Below, piece after piece: positions 8,701 to 16,296 of a DNA stretch of 17,380 bases. Both the position numbers and the translations under genes were made by a program. The notes beneath the pieces are model-generated. The model was not told the DNA's origin and did no database searches. It saw only the letters and a list, made by a program, of their open reading frames with translations. Within the stretch, counting starts at the first letter, position 1. Each line of letters starts with the position of its first letter. Source of the stretch: Tannerellaceae bacterium (lineage in GTDB: Bacteria > Bacteroidota > Bacteroidia > Bacteroidales > Tannerellaceae); the NCBI GenBank assembly GCA_020860805.1, contig JAJBTP010000528.1, positions 1 through 17,380 on the forward strand, given 5' to 3'.

Positions 8701-9731
8701 GCTTTCTTATTTGCCAGTGCTTTTTTTGCATTTGTAATAGCCGTAGCATCCACTGTATAGATACCCCCGAAACCACCTTTTACCAGTTGTTCCAGTTCAT
8801 CCATCACCGGCTGGTAAGTAGCAGCATCGAAATCCTTCATCTTTTTCATGTCTGCAAACGCCAGGCGGATAGCTTCCATATTCAACCAGGCCAGGTCATT
8901 CTGCAAATCCAATACAGTAAGCGCCTGCTCAATCAGTTGCAAACCAGCGCGAACCTGTTTGTTGACATCCTTTTCAGCTTCAACCGCTTTCCATGCATTG
9001 GTAAAATAAGATCCATCTTTCAATTCGAGGCTTATTTTATCCAAAATAGCTTTCTCAGAAGATGCGTCCGGAGTAGCCAGCCAACTCTCCATACTATCTA
9101 CAAACGGAGCCATCCGGCCAATCTGTTGAGTGTAAGTAGTATATAAGTTATCTACTTCATTTTTAGGGAATACATTCAGAATCGTAAAATATACGCTTCC
9201 AACTGTAGAGTGGTCGCAAATACCCACTTCCGTTTCAAAACGAACATATTCCTTACCCAAATCAAACACCATAATACCATCTGCATGGCAAACGATACCA
9301 TGTTCATACTTCTTTCCACCTATCATTATAGGCCCACCCCACAAGTCTTTGTTAATACCCAGACCTCCGGAGCCACTCCGCCAGTAAGAAGGTTTCAATT
9401 CATCCAGCCACACACTTGTGCCGTCTGCTTTGATCAGTTTTGCGCCGGCCCATGTAGCCCAGTCCCAATCATTGCCATCAGGACCGGAACCGGTAATCAA
9501 TACCAGCTTTTCCTGCCCTGTCACATCAGCAGATAATTTTTCTGTAGCCTGCTTCACTTTGACAAAGGAAGACTCCACAGGCATACCTGCTTTCTGCACT
9601 TTTTCCCGTAAGGCAGACTTCTGCTTAATAACTGCATCAATCCAGTTATCTGCTTTCTTCTGTCTCTGCGCCTGCATAGCCGGCAAAGAGAAAAAGGAGA
9701 TGAGAACAATTAATAAAATACTTTTTTTCAT
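5736..9731 (-). CDS. Exported multidomain di-heme protein: NPCBM, hydrazine-synthase-alpha-like, cytochrome c and FGE-like domains
   Basis: This 1331-residue protein starts with a signal peptide (1 to about 21, ending AMQAQ). Residues about 75-190 look like an NPCBM carbohydrate-binding-type domain (GSGPDGNDWDWATW, HGIVCHADGIMVFDLG). Residues about 410-815 resemble the hydrazine synthase alpha family: TolB-like propeller repeats, then GTVPVEEDGSVIFKIPANTP and the first heme site CIGCH (824-828). A second heme site, CVACH (874-878), opens a cytochrome c-like segment with VQPVLDRACVACH. Residues about 1064-1331 form a formylglycine-generating-enzyme/SUMF1 fold (FVRIPAGEFVMGS, LPTETQWEWACRAG, GNIAEWTRS, VVRGGSY). 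The two catalytic cysteines of true FGE are missing (STAYARKAYYP), so this part may bind rather than oxidise. The first and last parts recall Planctomycetes-type proteins. It probably acts in the periplasm, with hemes installed by the adjacent CcsBA. Its substrate is unknown, and anammox hydrazine synthesis is not implied. Confidence 0.8.
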   Translation of the reverse strand: MKKSILLIVLISFFSLPAMQAQRQKKADNWIDAVIKQKSALREKVQKAGMPVESSFVKVKQATEKLSADVTGQEKLVLITGSGPDGNDWDWATWAGAKLIKADGTSVWLDELKPSYWRSGSGGLGINKDLWGGPIMIGGKKYEHGIVCHADGIMVFDLGKEYVRFETEVGICDHSTVGSVYFTILNVFPKNEVDNLYTTYTQQIGRMAPFVDSMESWLATPDASSEKAILDKISLELKDGSYFTNAWKAVEAEKDVNKQVRAGLQLIEQALTVLDLQNDLAWLNMEAIRLAFADMKKMKDFDAATYQPVMDELEQLVKGGFGGIYTVDATAITNAKKALANKKAILTANPLLDVDKLVATHFNVGLDARRIMAPSLGTQANNWSNQQSTRREGFDAQIIELSNLRDNIQKRTIFKPEGTTSIADLKLHWDADKLMFTSLTPDKRWNVFEIKTDGSDFKPLVETVEPDLEFYDGTWLPDGRIIANSNIGYQGVPCVSGDDPVGNMVLYDPEKSSMRRLTFDQDANWNPVIMHNGRVMYVRWEYTDLTHYFSRIVMHMNPDGTENKALFGSGEMFPNSTFDVQPLPGHASAFVGVISGHHGIARSGRLILFDPTKARKGVAGMLQEIPYRNREIIPEIKDELVDGVWPQFVKPMPLNDSYFLVAAKLDPKDLWGIYLVDVYDNVTCLMKEEGQGFISPIAVRQTPTPPMIPDRVNLADKEATVFIQDIYEGEGLRGIPRGTIKSLRIHGYEYAYLHTPSDHTAQGIQSGWDIKRLLGTVPVEEDGSVIFKIPANTPISIQPLDENGAAVQWMRSWFTGMPGEVVSCIGCHEDQNQIPIPKRVIASQKAPVALTMPEGGVRSFTFDLEVQPVLDRACVACHTGEGKAFDLRGGKKDKRGYDTAYLNLHPYVRRQGPEADMPVLQPYEYHANTSELIRILKVGHYNVQLTDEEWEKLYNWIDYNAPDKGYFNAVKWEGFPYKGFDQIERRTELANKYGNGAGVNWKKEIEDYAAYLKGKGEIQAVYPEKETPLKEKEVKVKGWPFDANAVKQMLSKETETRKEITIAPGVKLTFVRIPAGEFVMGSYNGLKDNAPAFKAKVDKPFWMAEVEITNEQYTAIVPEHDSRFVDQFWKDHVNAGYPANLPEQPVIRVSYEDAMVFCRKISEQTGLNITLPTETQWEWACRAGSAEDFWYGNMNADFAKYENLADSQLSKMAVSGVNPQPMNPNNPWFPYYNFIPKAEGVDDGYMIQTDSKNFDANPFGLYSMHGNIAEWTRSDYVAYPLNNKVKTSSEYKVVRGGSYLERPKFSTAYARKAYYPWQRVYNVGFRVIIED

Positions 9732-9760
9732 GAATATACGATTATAAGGAGTAAGAAATC

Positions 9761-10453
9761 TTACAAAGAAGCATTGGGCGAGGTAAATCTCAGACCATCC
9801 CCGTCATGATAAGAAGCCCATTCATCCACAATAGCACCTTCAGGACCAGCCAGCAGGAAATGGAAAGATTCCTCCTTTTTCAGATGGATAATATCACCCA
9901 CATTCTGAACAACGAAATTTTTACTTTTTACCTCCCCGTGTGAAGCAGGAATAGCAGGAGCACCAGGCGTTTCTTCACCAATTTCCGAAAAATTGTAAGC
10001 CCATCCTTTATTTACCATCCATGATTCAAATTTAGGTGCATAAGCCGTACGGACATGTGCATGTTCCGGAATCATCTGCCCGGGCAATAAATAGATAGCA
10101 TGAGCAAAATAGTTATGCTCCGGGTCATTTACCCAGAAAACACCACCCATACCCACATTTTCAAAATCACCCAAACCAAAATCAGTTACCCACATCTCTT
10201 TTTCCATAAAAGCAGTAAATGGAACATCATAGAACTCAAACATGTCCTTCATTGCCTGCATGGCAACAGCTTCATCAAACTTCCCGTCTTTGTAGAAGTC
10301 TGCATTGGTGTACTTTTTAGAATACTTCATCTCGTTTTTGTTTTTACAAGTTGCGTTTTTGTCACAATTTTCAGCGCTGTTATTGCAATTACATGCGCCC
10401 AGGGAAAATGCGAATACCCCCAAAACAATTAGTTGTTTGTAAATCTTTCTCAT
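9761..10453 (-). CDS. Cupin-fold lipoprotein, possibly sugar-isomerase-like
   Basis: This 230-residue protein has a lipoprotein signal (hydrophobic core, then LGAC with lipidated Cys21) and a short Cys- and Asn-rich linker (residues 21-40). The body shows cupin features: PGQMIPEHAHVRTAYAPKFESW with His131, His133 and Glu143 as likely metal ligands, and GDIIHLKKEESFHFLLAG with His198 as the fourth. The motif order and the C-terminal stretch loosely recall D-lyxose isomerase-type cupins, but the match is from memory and weak. It is predicted to be anchored outside the inner membrane, at the side where the two cytochrome proteins act, 29 bp before the large cytochrome gene. A role in binding or isomerising the substrate is plausible. 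A plain cupin of unknown role is the safe call. Confidence 0.65.
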   Translation of the reverse strand: MRKIYKQLIVLGVFAFSLGACNCNNSAENCDKNATCKNKNEMKYSKKYTNADFYKDGKFDEAVAMQAMKDMFEFYDVPFTAFMEKEMWVTDFGLGDFENVGMGGVFWVNDPEHNYFAHAIYLLPGQMIPEHAHVRTAYAPKFESWMVNKGWAYNFSEIGEETPGAPAIPASHGEVKSKNFVVQNVGDIIHLKKEESFHFLLAGPEGAIVDEWASYHDGDGLRFTSPNASL

Positions 10454-10488
10454 AACGACCTTTACATTTAATTAAATAGTATTTTTTC

Positions 10489-11589
10489 CTAACAAGAGAT
10501 AGCAATCCCTTCGATTTCTATCAATAGTTCATCGCGGCATACGTCTGCACACATATAAGAAACAGGTATGTCCGGATAATAAGATTTCATTAGCAGCTCT
10601 GCTTCCTCATAATCATCTTTATACTTCAGATAGACTCTCAACATCACAGGTTTGGCATTATCAATCAGTTGAGCAATATTCTCCATCGTAATATGCAACT
10701 GTTTATCCAGTCCTACTCCCTTCAGGCTCTCTTCCCCACGGATAGCCGCAGTACCGGAGACATAAACAATCCGTTTATCACCGAATGTCATACTTTTAGC
10801 CCGTTCAAACTTCGGGGTAGTTTTGGTCTTATGCGCAGCAATCAACACATTTTCAGAATAAGCATGCGCAGCAATTTGTAATTTGTTGTCGATTTTCGTT
10901 GCGTAAGCATCGGGAGAGGTAAAGAGTGCGGCGTCCAAATCAATGAGCACTCCTCCCAGGTCAGTGCCTATCCCTGTGGCTGCAGGGTAGCCATTATCCC
11001 AGATGGTTTTGGAATAAAAATTACTTCTGGCATTATTAAAAGACTGGTAATTCTGGTTTTCACCCAAAAATCCGGTAATTTGTTCAATATAATTCCACTG
11101 GCGTATAATACTATTTATCGGAAATTCTTCCTTTTTCAACAATCTGTCAATCATTTCAAATACCTCCGACGACTGAGTGGCGATGGACGTATTTTGGATA
11201 TCATCCTGAAAACCTCCGGCAAATAAAAAACGCCCGGACCCATTCTCAATAATCACATAGGGAAAACCCTCCTCCGTTTTCCGGAAAGAAATCCGGTCTT
11301 CCTTATCCTCACGGTACGCATGCACTTCCATAATCAACGCTCCATTTAAAGGAGGTTGGGAAACATAACTCAGAACCGGTTGTTTGTCACCAAACCGGCA
11401 GGTAATTTTATTCCGTAAAATACCTCTCCGTTCCAGATACTGTTCATTATTTTGTGGCATCCCGAAAAAAGACAGGCGCACAATCGTTTCCTCTTCCGGT
11501 AAAGAAGACAATAAATTATCTACCATGACAGAAAAATCGTCTTTTTCTGCCGTGTAAATGTTGTAGCTTATTTGTTCACAGTAATTCAT
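10489..11589 (-). CDS. RidA/chorismatase-like protein
   Basis: This 366-residue protein has no signal peptide, so it is cytoplasmic although it sits between two exported proteins. The C-terminal half shows features of the YjgF/RidA fold as found in chorismatases (FkbO/Hyg5/XanB2 type): YQSFNNARSNFYSK, then GYPAATGIGTDLGG, FERAKSMTFGDKRIVYVSGTA, and a final LLIEIEGIA, the stretch that carries a conserved glutamate in RidA proteins. The N-terminal half is more diverged and likely a second, degenerate RidA-like domain. Length is close to chorismatases (about 340-360). Those enzymes cut chorismate into pyruvate and cyclic acids; whether this one does so is unknown. In a catabolic operon, hydrolysis of an enamine/imine or of another enol-ether is equally possible. 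Spacing is 18 bp to the upstream cytochrome gene and 35 bp to the cupin gene. Confidence 0.65.
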   Translation of the reverse strand: MNYCEQISYNIYTAEKDDFSVMVDNLLSSLPEEETIVRLSFFGMPQNNEQYLERRGILRNKITCRFGDKQPVLSYVSQPPLNGALIMEVHAYREDKEDRISFRKTEEGFPYVIIENGSGRFLFAGGFQDDIQNTSIATQSSEVFEMIDRLLKKEEFPINSIIRQWNYIEQITGFLGENQNYQSFNNARSNFYSKTIWDNGYPAATGIGTDLGGVLIDLDAALFTSPDAYATKIDNKLQIAAHAYSENVLIAAHKTKTTPKFERAKSMTFGDKRIVYVSGTAAIRGEESLKGVGLDKQLHITMENIAQLIDNAKPVMLRVYLKYKDDYEEAELLMKSYYPDIPVSYMCADVCRDELLIEIEGIAISC

Positions 11590-11607
11590 TTAGATTTAGT
11601 TTCCGGG

Positions 11608-13377
11608 TTAGAGTGAATTTACATATTCGGCCAAAGCCTCTATTTCTTTTTTACTTATTTTCTTATCAACTCCATGCTTATGCACTTCAAAGACTTCTTC
11701 CATGGTAGCCGCCCGTCCGTCAAACAGATAAGGAGCCGTACGCCATACCTCAATCAAAGTCGGCGTGTCCCACCCTTTTTCAAATTCAATATCCTCACCG
11801 ATACGGTACATTTTCTGATCCGTATAATAAGGACCGTTATGACAATCACCACATTTCAGTTTATCAAAGACTTTACGTCCTTCTTTCGCCTTGTCTGATA
11901 ATTCCCCGTTGACCAGATACGGACTGGGTACAGGACGTAAAGATTTCAGATAGGCATCTACACATTCGGCATCCTCTTCCGACACATCAAGGAACTGAAT
12001 ATGAGTAAACCCTTTTCTTACAGCCAGTTCTGCTGTTGCACGAATACCGGAAATCATACTGGGAGGAGTTACATGGCTATATAATAAACTTTTACAGTTC
12101 TTCGGATTACCCACACCGTCATTCATTAAATCCCAGTTCATACCATCCGTACGGGCATCCCCCGGATGGCAACCATTACAACTTTGCCACTCCTGGAAAC
12201 ATTTAGTAGCATCATTGAAGTATTTTTCACCTTTATGCTCAGCGGTTTCGTTCCGTTCCGGATTCATATTCACTGCCTGTACCGTACGCGTTTCCAAATC
12301 CAGGAAATTCAATACATCTGCGAAATAAGTAGGAATAATCAGTTGTTTACCATTATTAGCCATGACCCGGGGACCATTCCCTTCCAATTGAATACGCTCA
12401 CGTAAGCCATAGAGGAACCGCAAATCATAATCCAGATTTTGTTTATTTGGATAAGCTTCAAATTTCTGAATCATCGCCTGGTGGTCAATCAGGCTGACTT
12501 CATGCGTACCGGAATGAACGACGAAAATAAGGTCATCCGTACAATCCATCGTCCAGATACCGGCAGCACCGCGCTCCGGTTCGTCTACCAATACAGCCCC
12601 CATATATTCCTGTTTAACCACATCAATCACACTGAACGCACTGGTATTCATCCAGCCTTGTTGTAATTGGGAAGTCGGCACAGCAAAACGTCCCAGGTTA
12701 TGAGATACATACACATATTTTCCATCGGGAGTTATACAAATACCGCGTAGCGCATTACTTCCGTTAGCCAACTGGATATCTTTTACCTTACTGAATGTTT
12801 TCATATCAATAACCGATACACACGCAGCCACCACCTCTACATCTGCCCGTTGTGCCGGCAGGTAATTCGTGACAAAAAGATAATGGCCATCCGGACTGAA
12901 TACAGCACTTTTAGGCTCCCGTAATACACGTGCCGTACGCACTACTTTCCGGCTATCCGGATCAATTTCGGACACCGTAGTTGAAAACTGGTTACATACG
13001 TAAATTTTACCGGAAGGGCCTACCATTGGATAACACGCACCCGAGCCTGTTACAATAACCGCTTCGCCGGCCCCTGTTTCTGCAGAAAGAATATGTAGTT
13101 TCCCCACCGACTCAAAAGTCGTAACATACAGTTTATCCCCGTCCACATATAAACCGGTCGGTGTCTCGTCCAGCTGAATCGAACGAAGATGTTCTTTTCC
13201 GTCCGGAGAATAGACTTCAATACTCTTCGTACCTTTTTGAGTAAAAAGAATCTCCCCTTTACCGTTCAATTTAATATCCGTTTGAAAGAAAGGGTCACTC
13301 GCTATTACAAACTGTGAGATACAGCATGCAACCAACAGCAAAAGTGCATTTTTAAATTTACCAGTTTGTGTTTTCAT
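11608..13377 (-). CDS. Periplasmic beta-propeller di-heme cytochrome c (YncE-like propeller plus MauG/CcpA-like domain)
   Basis: This 589-residue protein has a signal peptide (about 1-27, ending FVIAS). Residues about 30-370 carry YVTN/YncE-type propeller repeats, for example SPDGHYLFVTNYLP and TPDGKYVYVSHNLG. The C-terminal part has two c-type heme sites, CNGCH (400-404) and CGDCH (509-513), separated as in di-heme cytochrome c peroxidase/MauG-like proteins. After the second comes a GWDTPTLIEVWRTAPYLFDGRAATMEEV segment typical of that family. It probably transfers electrons or oxidises a small substrate in the periplasm and needs the co-encoded CcsBA. It is the first structural gene, 11 bp after the IclR gene. 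A partnership with the larger di-heme protein in the same operon is likely but not shown by sequence. Confidence 0.85.
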   Translation of the reverse strand: MKTQTGKFKNALLLLVACCISQFVIASDPFFQTDIKLNGKGEILFTQKGTKSIEVYSPDGKEHLRSIQLDETPTGLYVDGDKLYVTTFESVGKLHILSAETGAGEAVIVTGSGACYPMVGPSGKIYVCNQFSTTVSEIDPDSRKVVRTARVLREPKSAVFSPDGHYLFVTNYLPAQRADVEVVAACVSVIDMKTFSKVKDIQLANGSNALRGICITPDGKYVYVSHNLGRFAVPTSQLQQGWMNTSAFSVIDVVKQEYMGAVLVDEPERGAAGIWTMDCTDDLIFVVHSGTHEVSLIDHQAMIQKFEAYPNKQNLDYDLRFLYGLRERIQLEGNGPRVMANNGKQLIIPTYFADVLNFLDLETRTVQAVNMNPERNETAEHKGEKYFNDATKCFQEWQSCNGCHPGDARTDGMNWDLMNDGVGNPKNCKSLLYSHVTPPSMISGIRATAELAVRKGFTHIQFLDVSEEDAECVDAYLKSLRPVPSPYLVNGELSDKAKEGRKVFDKLKCGDCHNGPYYTDQKMYRIGEDIEFEKGWDTPTLIEVWRTAPYLFDGRAATMEEVFEVHKHGVDKKISKKEIEALAEYVNSL

Positions 13378-13388
13378 CGTATTAAGTT

Positions 13389-14195
13389 TTATATCTTCTG
13401 TGCTTTACTATATCCTAATTCGGCTGATACCTGCCGGGTAATCTCTTTAATATGAGCGACAGACGTTTTTAATACCGGTTCCAACCGGTCTTTAGGCCCT
13501 GATATCCAGATAGCCCCACAAGGATAGCCTGTAAAATTGAAAATAGGAGCTCCTACACATATTACTCCGCTCATCTCCTCTTCGTTATCCATCGCATACC
13601 CCAATTGCCGTACTTTCTCCAGTTCTTCCAGATAGGCTTCCCGGGTAGTAATCGTACGGGAGTTATAACAGGTAAACTCCATAAACGACAGGTGCCGCTC
13701 TCTTACAGTATTCGGAAGATACGCCATAATCGCCTTACCGGGAGCCGAACAATGTAATTCAAAAGGTTTACCGGGAGTCAATACAAACCGGAAGGTATGA
13801 TGGCCCTGCGCCTGTTCAATAAAAATCCCCTTTCTACTACCCAATACACCGAAACAAACCGTTTCCTCCACCCTATCCCGTAATTCCCGTAATCGCGGAA
13901 GCACCGTTTCCAACAGATTATGCTCATTCAGGGATTGAAAACCCAGAGTTAGTAATTTCCGGGATAATTTATAGCGTTTTGTTTCGTCATTATATAATAA
14001 ATATCCCAATCTCACCAATGCATTCAAAATACGATAAGCCGTAGTCTGGGATATGTCGAGAGTTGTTTTAATATCCTGCAAGGTTTCTCCGCCGGATCGT
14101 ATGGAGAGATATTCAAGCACAGCTATCCCTTTTTCAAGATTCGGAACCTTATAATTCTCTTCCGTTTTTTCCATATTTGAAATACTGTTTTCCAT
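13389..14195 (-). CDS. IclR-family transcription regulator, first gene of the operon
   Basis: This 268-residue protein has an N-terminal winged helix-turn-helix (LEKGIAVLEYL ... LQDIKTTLDISQTTAYRILNALVRLGYL, about residues 20-67) and an IclR effector-binding domain (VCFGVLGSRKGIFIEQAQG, CSAPGKAIMAYLP, GYAMDNEEEMSGVICVGAPIFN). IclR proteins bind small metabolites such as keto acids or pathway intermediates through the C-terminal domain. As the first gene it probably controls its own operon. The first ATG is at 14195 and a second in frame at 14174 (residue 8, MEKTEENYKVP). Two operator-like palindromes overlap this region; with the second start both would lie upstream of the coding sequence. 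Start choice is therefore open, family assignment is firm. Confidence 0.9.
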   Translation of the reverse strand: MENSISNMEKTEENYKVPNLEKGIAVLEYLSIRSGGETLQDIKTTLDISQTTAYRILNALVRLGYLLYNDETKRYKLSRKLLTLGFQSLNEHNLLETVLPRLRELRDRVEETVCFGVLGSRKGIFIEQAQGHHTFRFVLTPGKPFELHCSAPGKAIMAYLPNTVRERHLSFMEFTCYNSRTITTREAYLEELEKVRQLGYAMDNEEEMSGVICVGAPIFNFTGYPCGAIWISGPKDRLEPVLKTSVAHIKEITRQVSAELGYSKAQKI

Positions 14196-14203
14196 ATTTG
14201 GAA
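14169..14203. promoter_or_regulatory. Two operator-like palindromes for the IclR-family regulator
   Basis: TTCCATATTTGGAA (14190-14203) has perfect 5-bp arms around a 4-bp spacer. TTCCATATTTGAAA (14169-14182) repeats it with one changed base. The two start points are 21 bp apart, two helical turns, so both face the same side of DNA. TTCCA/TGGAA-type palindromes are in line with known IclR-family operators. They lie just downstream of the predicted transcription start and would suit autoregulation. Binding is inferred. Confidence 0.55.
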
Positions 14204-14222
14204 CATCATTTCAGTTTTATAT

Positions 14223-14253
14223 CAAATATAAGATTCTATCTTTTAAAAACAAG
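14223..14253 (-). promoter_or_regulatory. Bacteroidota-type promoter of the ten-gene operon
   Basis: On the minus strand, CTTG (14253-14250) is followed after exactly 19 bp by TATATTTG (14230-14223). This matches the Bacteroides pattern TTG-N19-TAnnTTTG at -33 and -7. It predicts a start near 14215, about 20 nt before the first ATG of the IclR gene or 41 nt before the second. Confidence 0.65.
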
Positions 14254-14294
14254 CCCCGAATGCCTCAAAATAGCCTAATAATGCTCTAAAACAT

Positions 14295-14332
14295 AAAAAG
14301 GCGAAAGGAGAATGTATCCCTACATCCTCCTT
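14295..14332 (-). terminator. Rho-independent terminator after the TonB-dependent receptor
   Basis: On the minus strand, 14332-14321 pairs with 14316-14305 (11 of 12 bp, one mismatch) around a four-base GGGA loop. After TCGCC comes a T-run, TTTTTATG. It lies about 30 nt after the receptor stop codon and upstream of the IclR operon promoter, so it separates the two units. Confidence 0.7.
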
Positions 14333-14363
14333 CCCTAATATAAATTGTAAACCAGTGTGTCCG

Positions 14364-16282
14364 TTAAAAAGTGATATCGAAACCAGCCATAAATACAGCT
14401 TTGGGCATCGGATATCCCTGCATATATTCATACCGGGTAGCCGTCAGGTTTTCCCCTTTGACAAAAAGGTTCATCCCCTTATCCCGTTCACCTATCCGGT
14501 AAGAAACTTTTGCATTGAGAGTCGTGAAATCTTCGGTGTCTAAAGACGGGTTCGGATTTGAATCGAAGTTTCTTACATACCCCGTATAAAACCCATAAAT
14601 AGACTGAACATTCATATTGATAGTAAAACGCCCCGGACGATAGGTAGCATTCGCTACAAATTTATGTTTAGGAGCATAATTAATCGGTTTGCTTGTATGC
14701 AGATAACTATAGTTCATATCCAGACTCAGGTTATCCAAAACACTCCAGCGTCCTTCAAATTCAATGCCTTTATTAATAAAGCTACCGGTATTCATCATTT
14801 TATTTTACCATCTACCGGTATCTGGTAAATCATATCTTTGCCATCAATAAAAAATCCGGTAACCTCCGTATATAATTTACCATCCAGGAAAGATTGCCCA
14901 ACCGACACTTCATAATTCAGCATACTCTCCGGATTTAAATCTTCATTCCCACCCCAAAGATACAGTTCACGCAGATTCGGGCTCCGGAAACCTTTGGATA
15001 AAGAGGCTTTGATGACGTTCGTTTCAATAGGACGATACGTTACACCAACCTGGGGTACCCATTCACCACCGTATATCCCATTGTGTTCAAAGCGCACACC
15101 GGCATTCAGGCTTACTTTATCCAACAAGTCCTGTTGCATAATCAAATAACCGGCTACTTCATTAACCGTGGTTTTTTCTAAAACATCTTTGTCTTCTTTC
15201 TCAAAGAACTGGTTCCAGGCATGTCCTCCCCAGTTTTTGTAATCAATACCCACCGTAAAACTATTGCCGGGTAGAAGCCGGAAGGATTCATAGGCTAAAA
15301 TACCCCAGTTATGGTCGTGAGAACGAAACAAATAATCTAAAGGAGCTTCTCCCGGTTCATATCCATCATTGATTTCATGATTTCCCCAGTTATAAAAAAC
15401 GCGTAATGCTCCACTGGTTTTACCATAATTATTTTCCAAAGCAAAAGAGGTTGTCCCCCTTACGACATCCACCAGATAATCATACACCGGTGCAGTTACC
15501 TCCCCCGGATTCTGCGTGAAAAATTTAGCTACGCTTACATCAGCGGTAGCTTTTAAATGCTCATTGATTTCATAGCCTACCTTACCAAAACCATTGGTTA
15601 TATGGAAAGAGTTATTTACACGATGGCCATCTGTACGGTCGTGATTAACAGAGACAAAACTGCTGAATTTGCCACTCTTGTACCCATTGTTTACCATATA
15701 TTTCTGCGTACCATACGAACCCCATAACATACGGGCCTGCGTACGGCGACCGTCACGGTGCTGGTCACGGGTAATAATATTGACAACCCCACCCATCGCA
15801 TTCGAACCATATAAAAGAGAACCCGGACCACGGATGACTTCCACCTTTTCAACATCCGATGCCACATACGTATCCGGTAAAGAATGACCAAAGATGCCTG
15901 CCCATTGCGGCTGCCCGTCAAAAAGCATCAGGACTTTATTGCCCTGCCCTACACCACGGATGTTAACAGTTCCGCCGGAACCATTATTCACCCCAAATCC
16001 GGTAATCCCTTTAGCCGTTACAAATAAACCCGGTACATGCTGAGACAAAACCGGTAACAGAGCCGACTCACTACTGGCTTCAATTTGCTCACGGTCTATA
16101 ACCGAAACAGATAAAGGCACACTGTTACGGTTGACATTTATTTTATTAGCAGTAACTACAACACCTTGCAGATAAACAGTACTATCGACAGGAGATTCGT
16201 CTGCCCGGGCGACAGATGAAAACAAAAGCAGGGAAGCAACAACTATCAGGTTCCTTTTCATTCCAGTTAATGTTAGATTCAT
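14364..16282 (-). pseudogene. TonB-dependent receptor split by a 5-bp duplication
   Basis: An outer-membrane TonB-dependent receptor is encoded in two frames: 16282-14795 (495 residues) and 14798-14364 (144 residues). The first piece has a signal peptide, a plug domain (GVVVTANKINVNRNSVPLSV, GTVNIRGVGQGNKVLMLFDG, VEVIRGPGSLLYGSNAMGGVVNIITR) and most of the barrel (KGFRSPNLRELYLWGG). The second continues the barrel (GSFINKGIEFEGRW, VSYRIG) and ends in a terminal Phe, normal for this family. Removing one copy of a tandem AAAAT restores one frame of 637 residues reading DGKMMNTGS across the join. As written the barrel is cut, so transport should be lost unless the tract reverts. The upstream NikR-like gene suggests a metal-complex ligand. 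Residue 8 (MKRNLIVVA, ATG at 16261) is the better start, because the predicted transcription start lies close to the first ATG. Confidence 0.85.
14797..14806 (-). repeat. Tandem 5-bp repeat (AAAAT twice) at the receptor frameshift
   Basis: Read on the minus strand the junction is GGT AAAAT AAAAT GATG. Two AAAAT units give a stop two codons later; a single unit gives GGT AAA ATG ATG AAT and joins both reading frames. The duplication alone fully explains the split gene. The first frame stops at a TGA overlapping an ATG (ATGA). Confidence 0.8.
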
Positions 16283-16296
16283 TTAAAATTTCCCCA

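Noticed and set aside
5736..9731. Annotation as hydrazine synthase subunit A
   Set aside because: Only the middle part resembles the family; HzsB/HzsC genes and any anammox context are missing, and the host type does not fit.
14795..14806. Programmed ribosomal frameshift in the TonB receptor
   Set aside because: The AAAATAAAAT tract does not form a standard X XXY YYZ slippery heptamer, and a 5-bp tandem duplication explains the shift completely.
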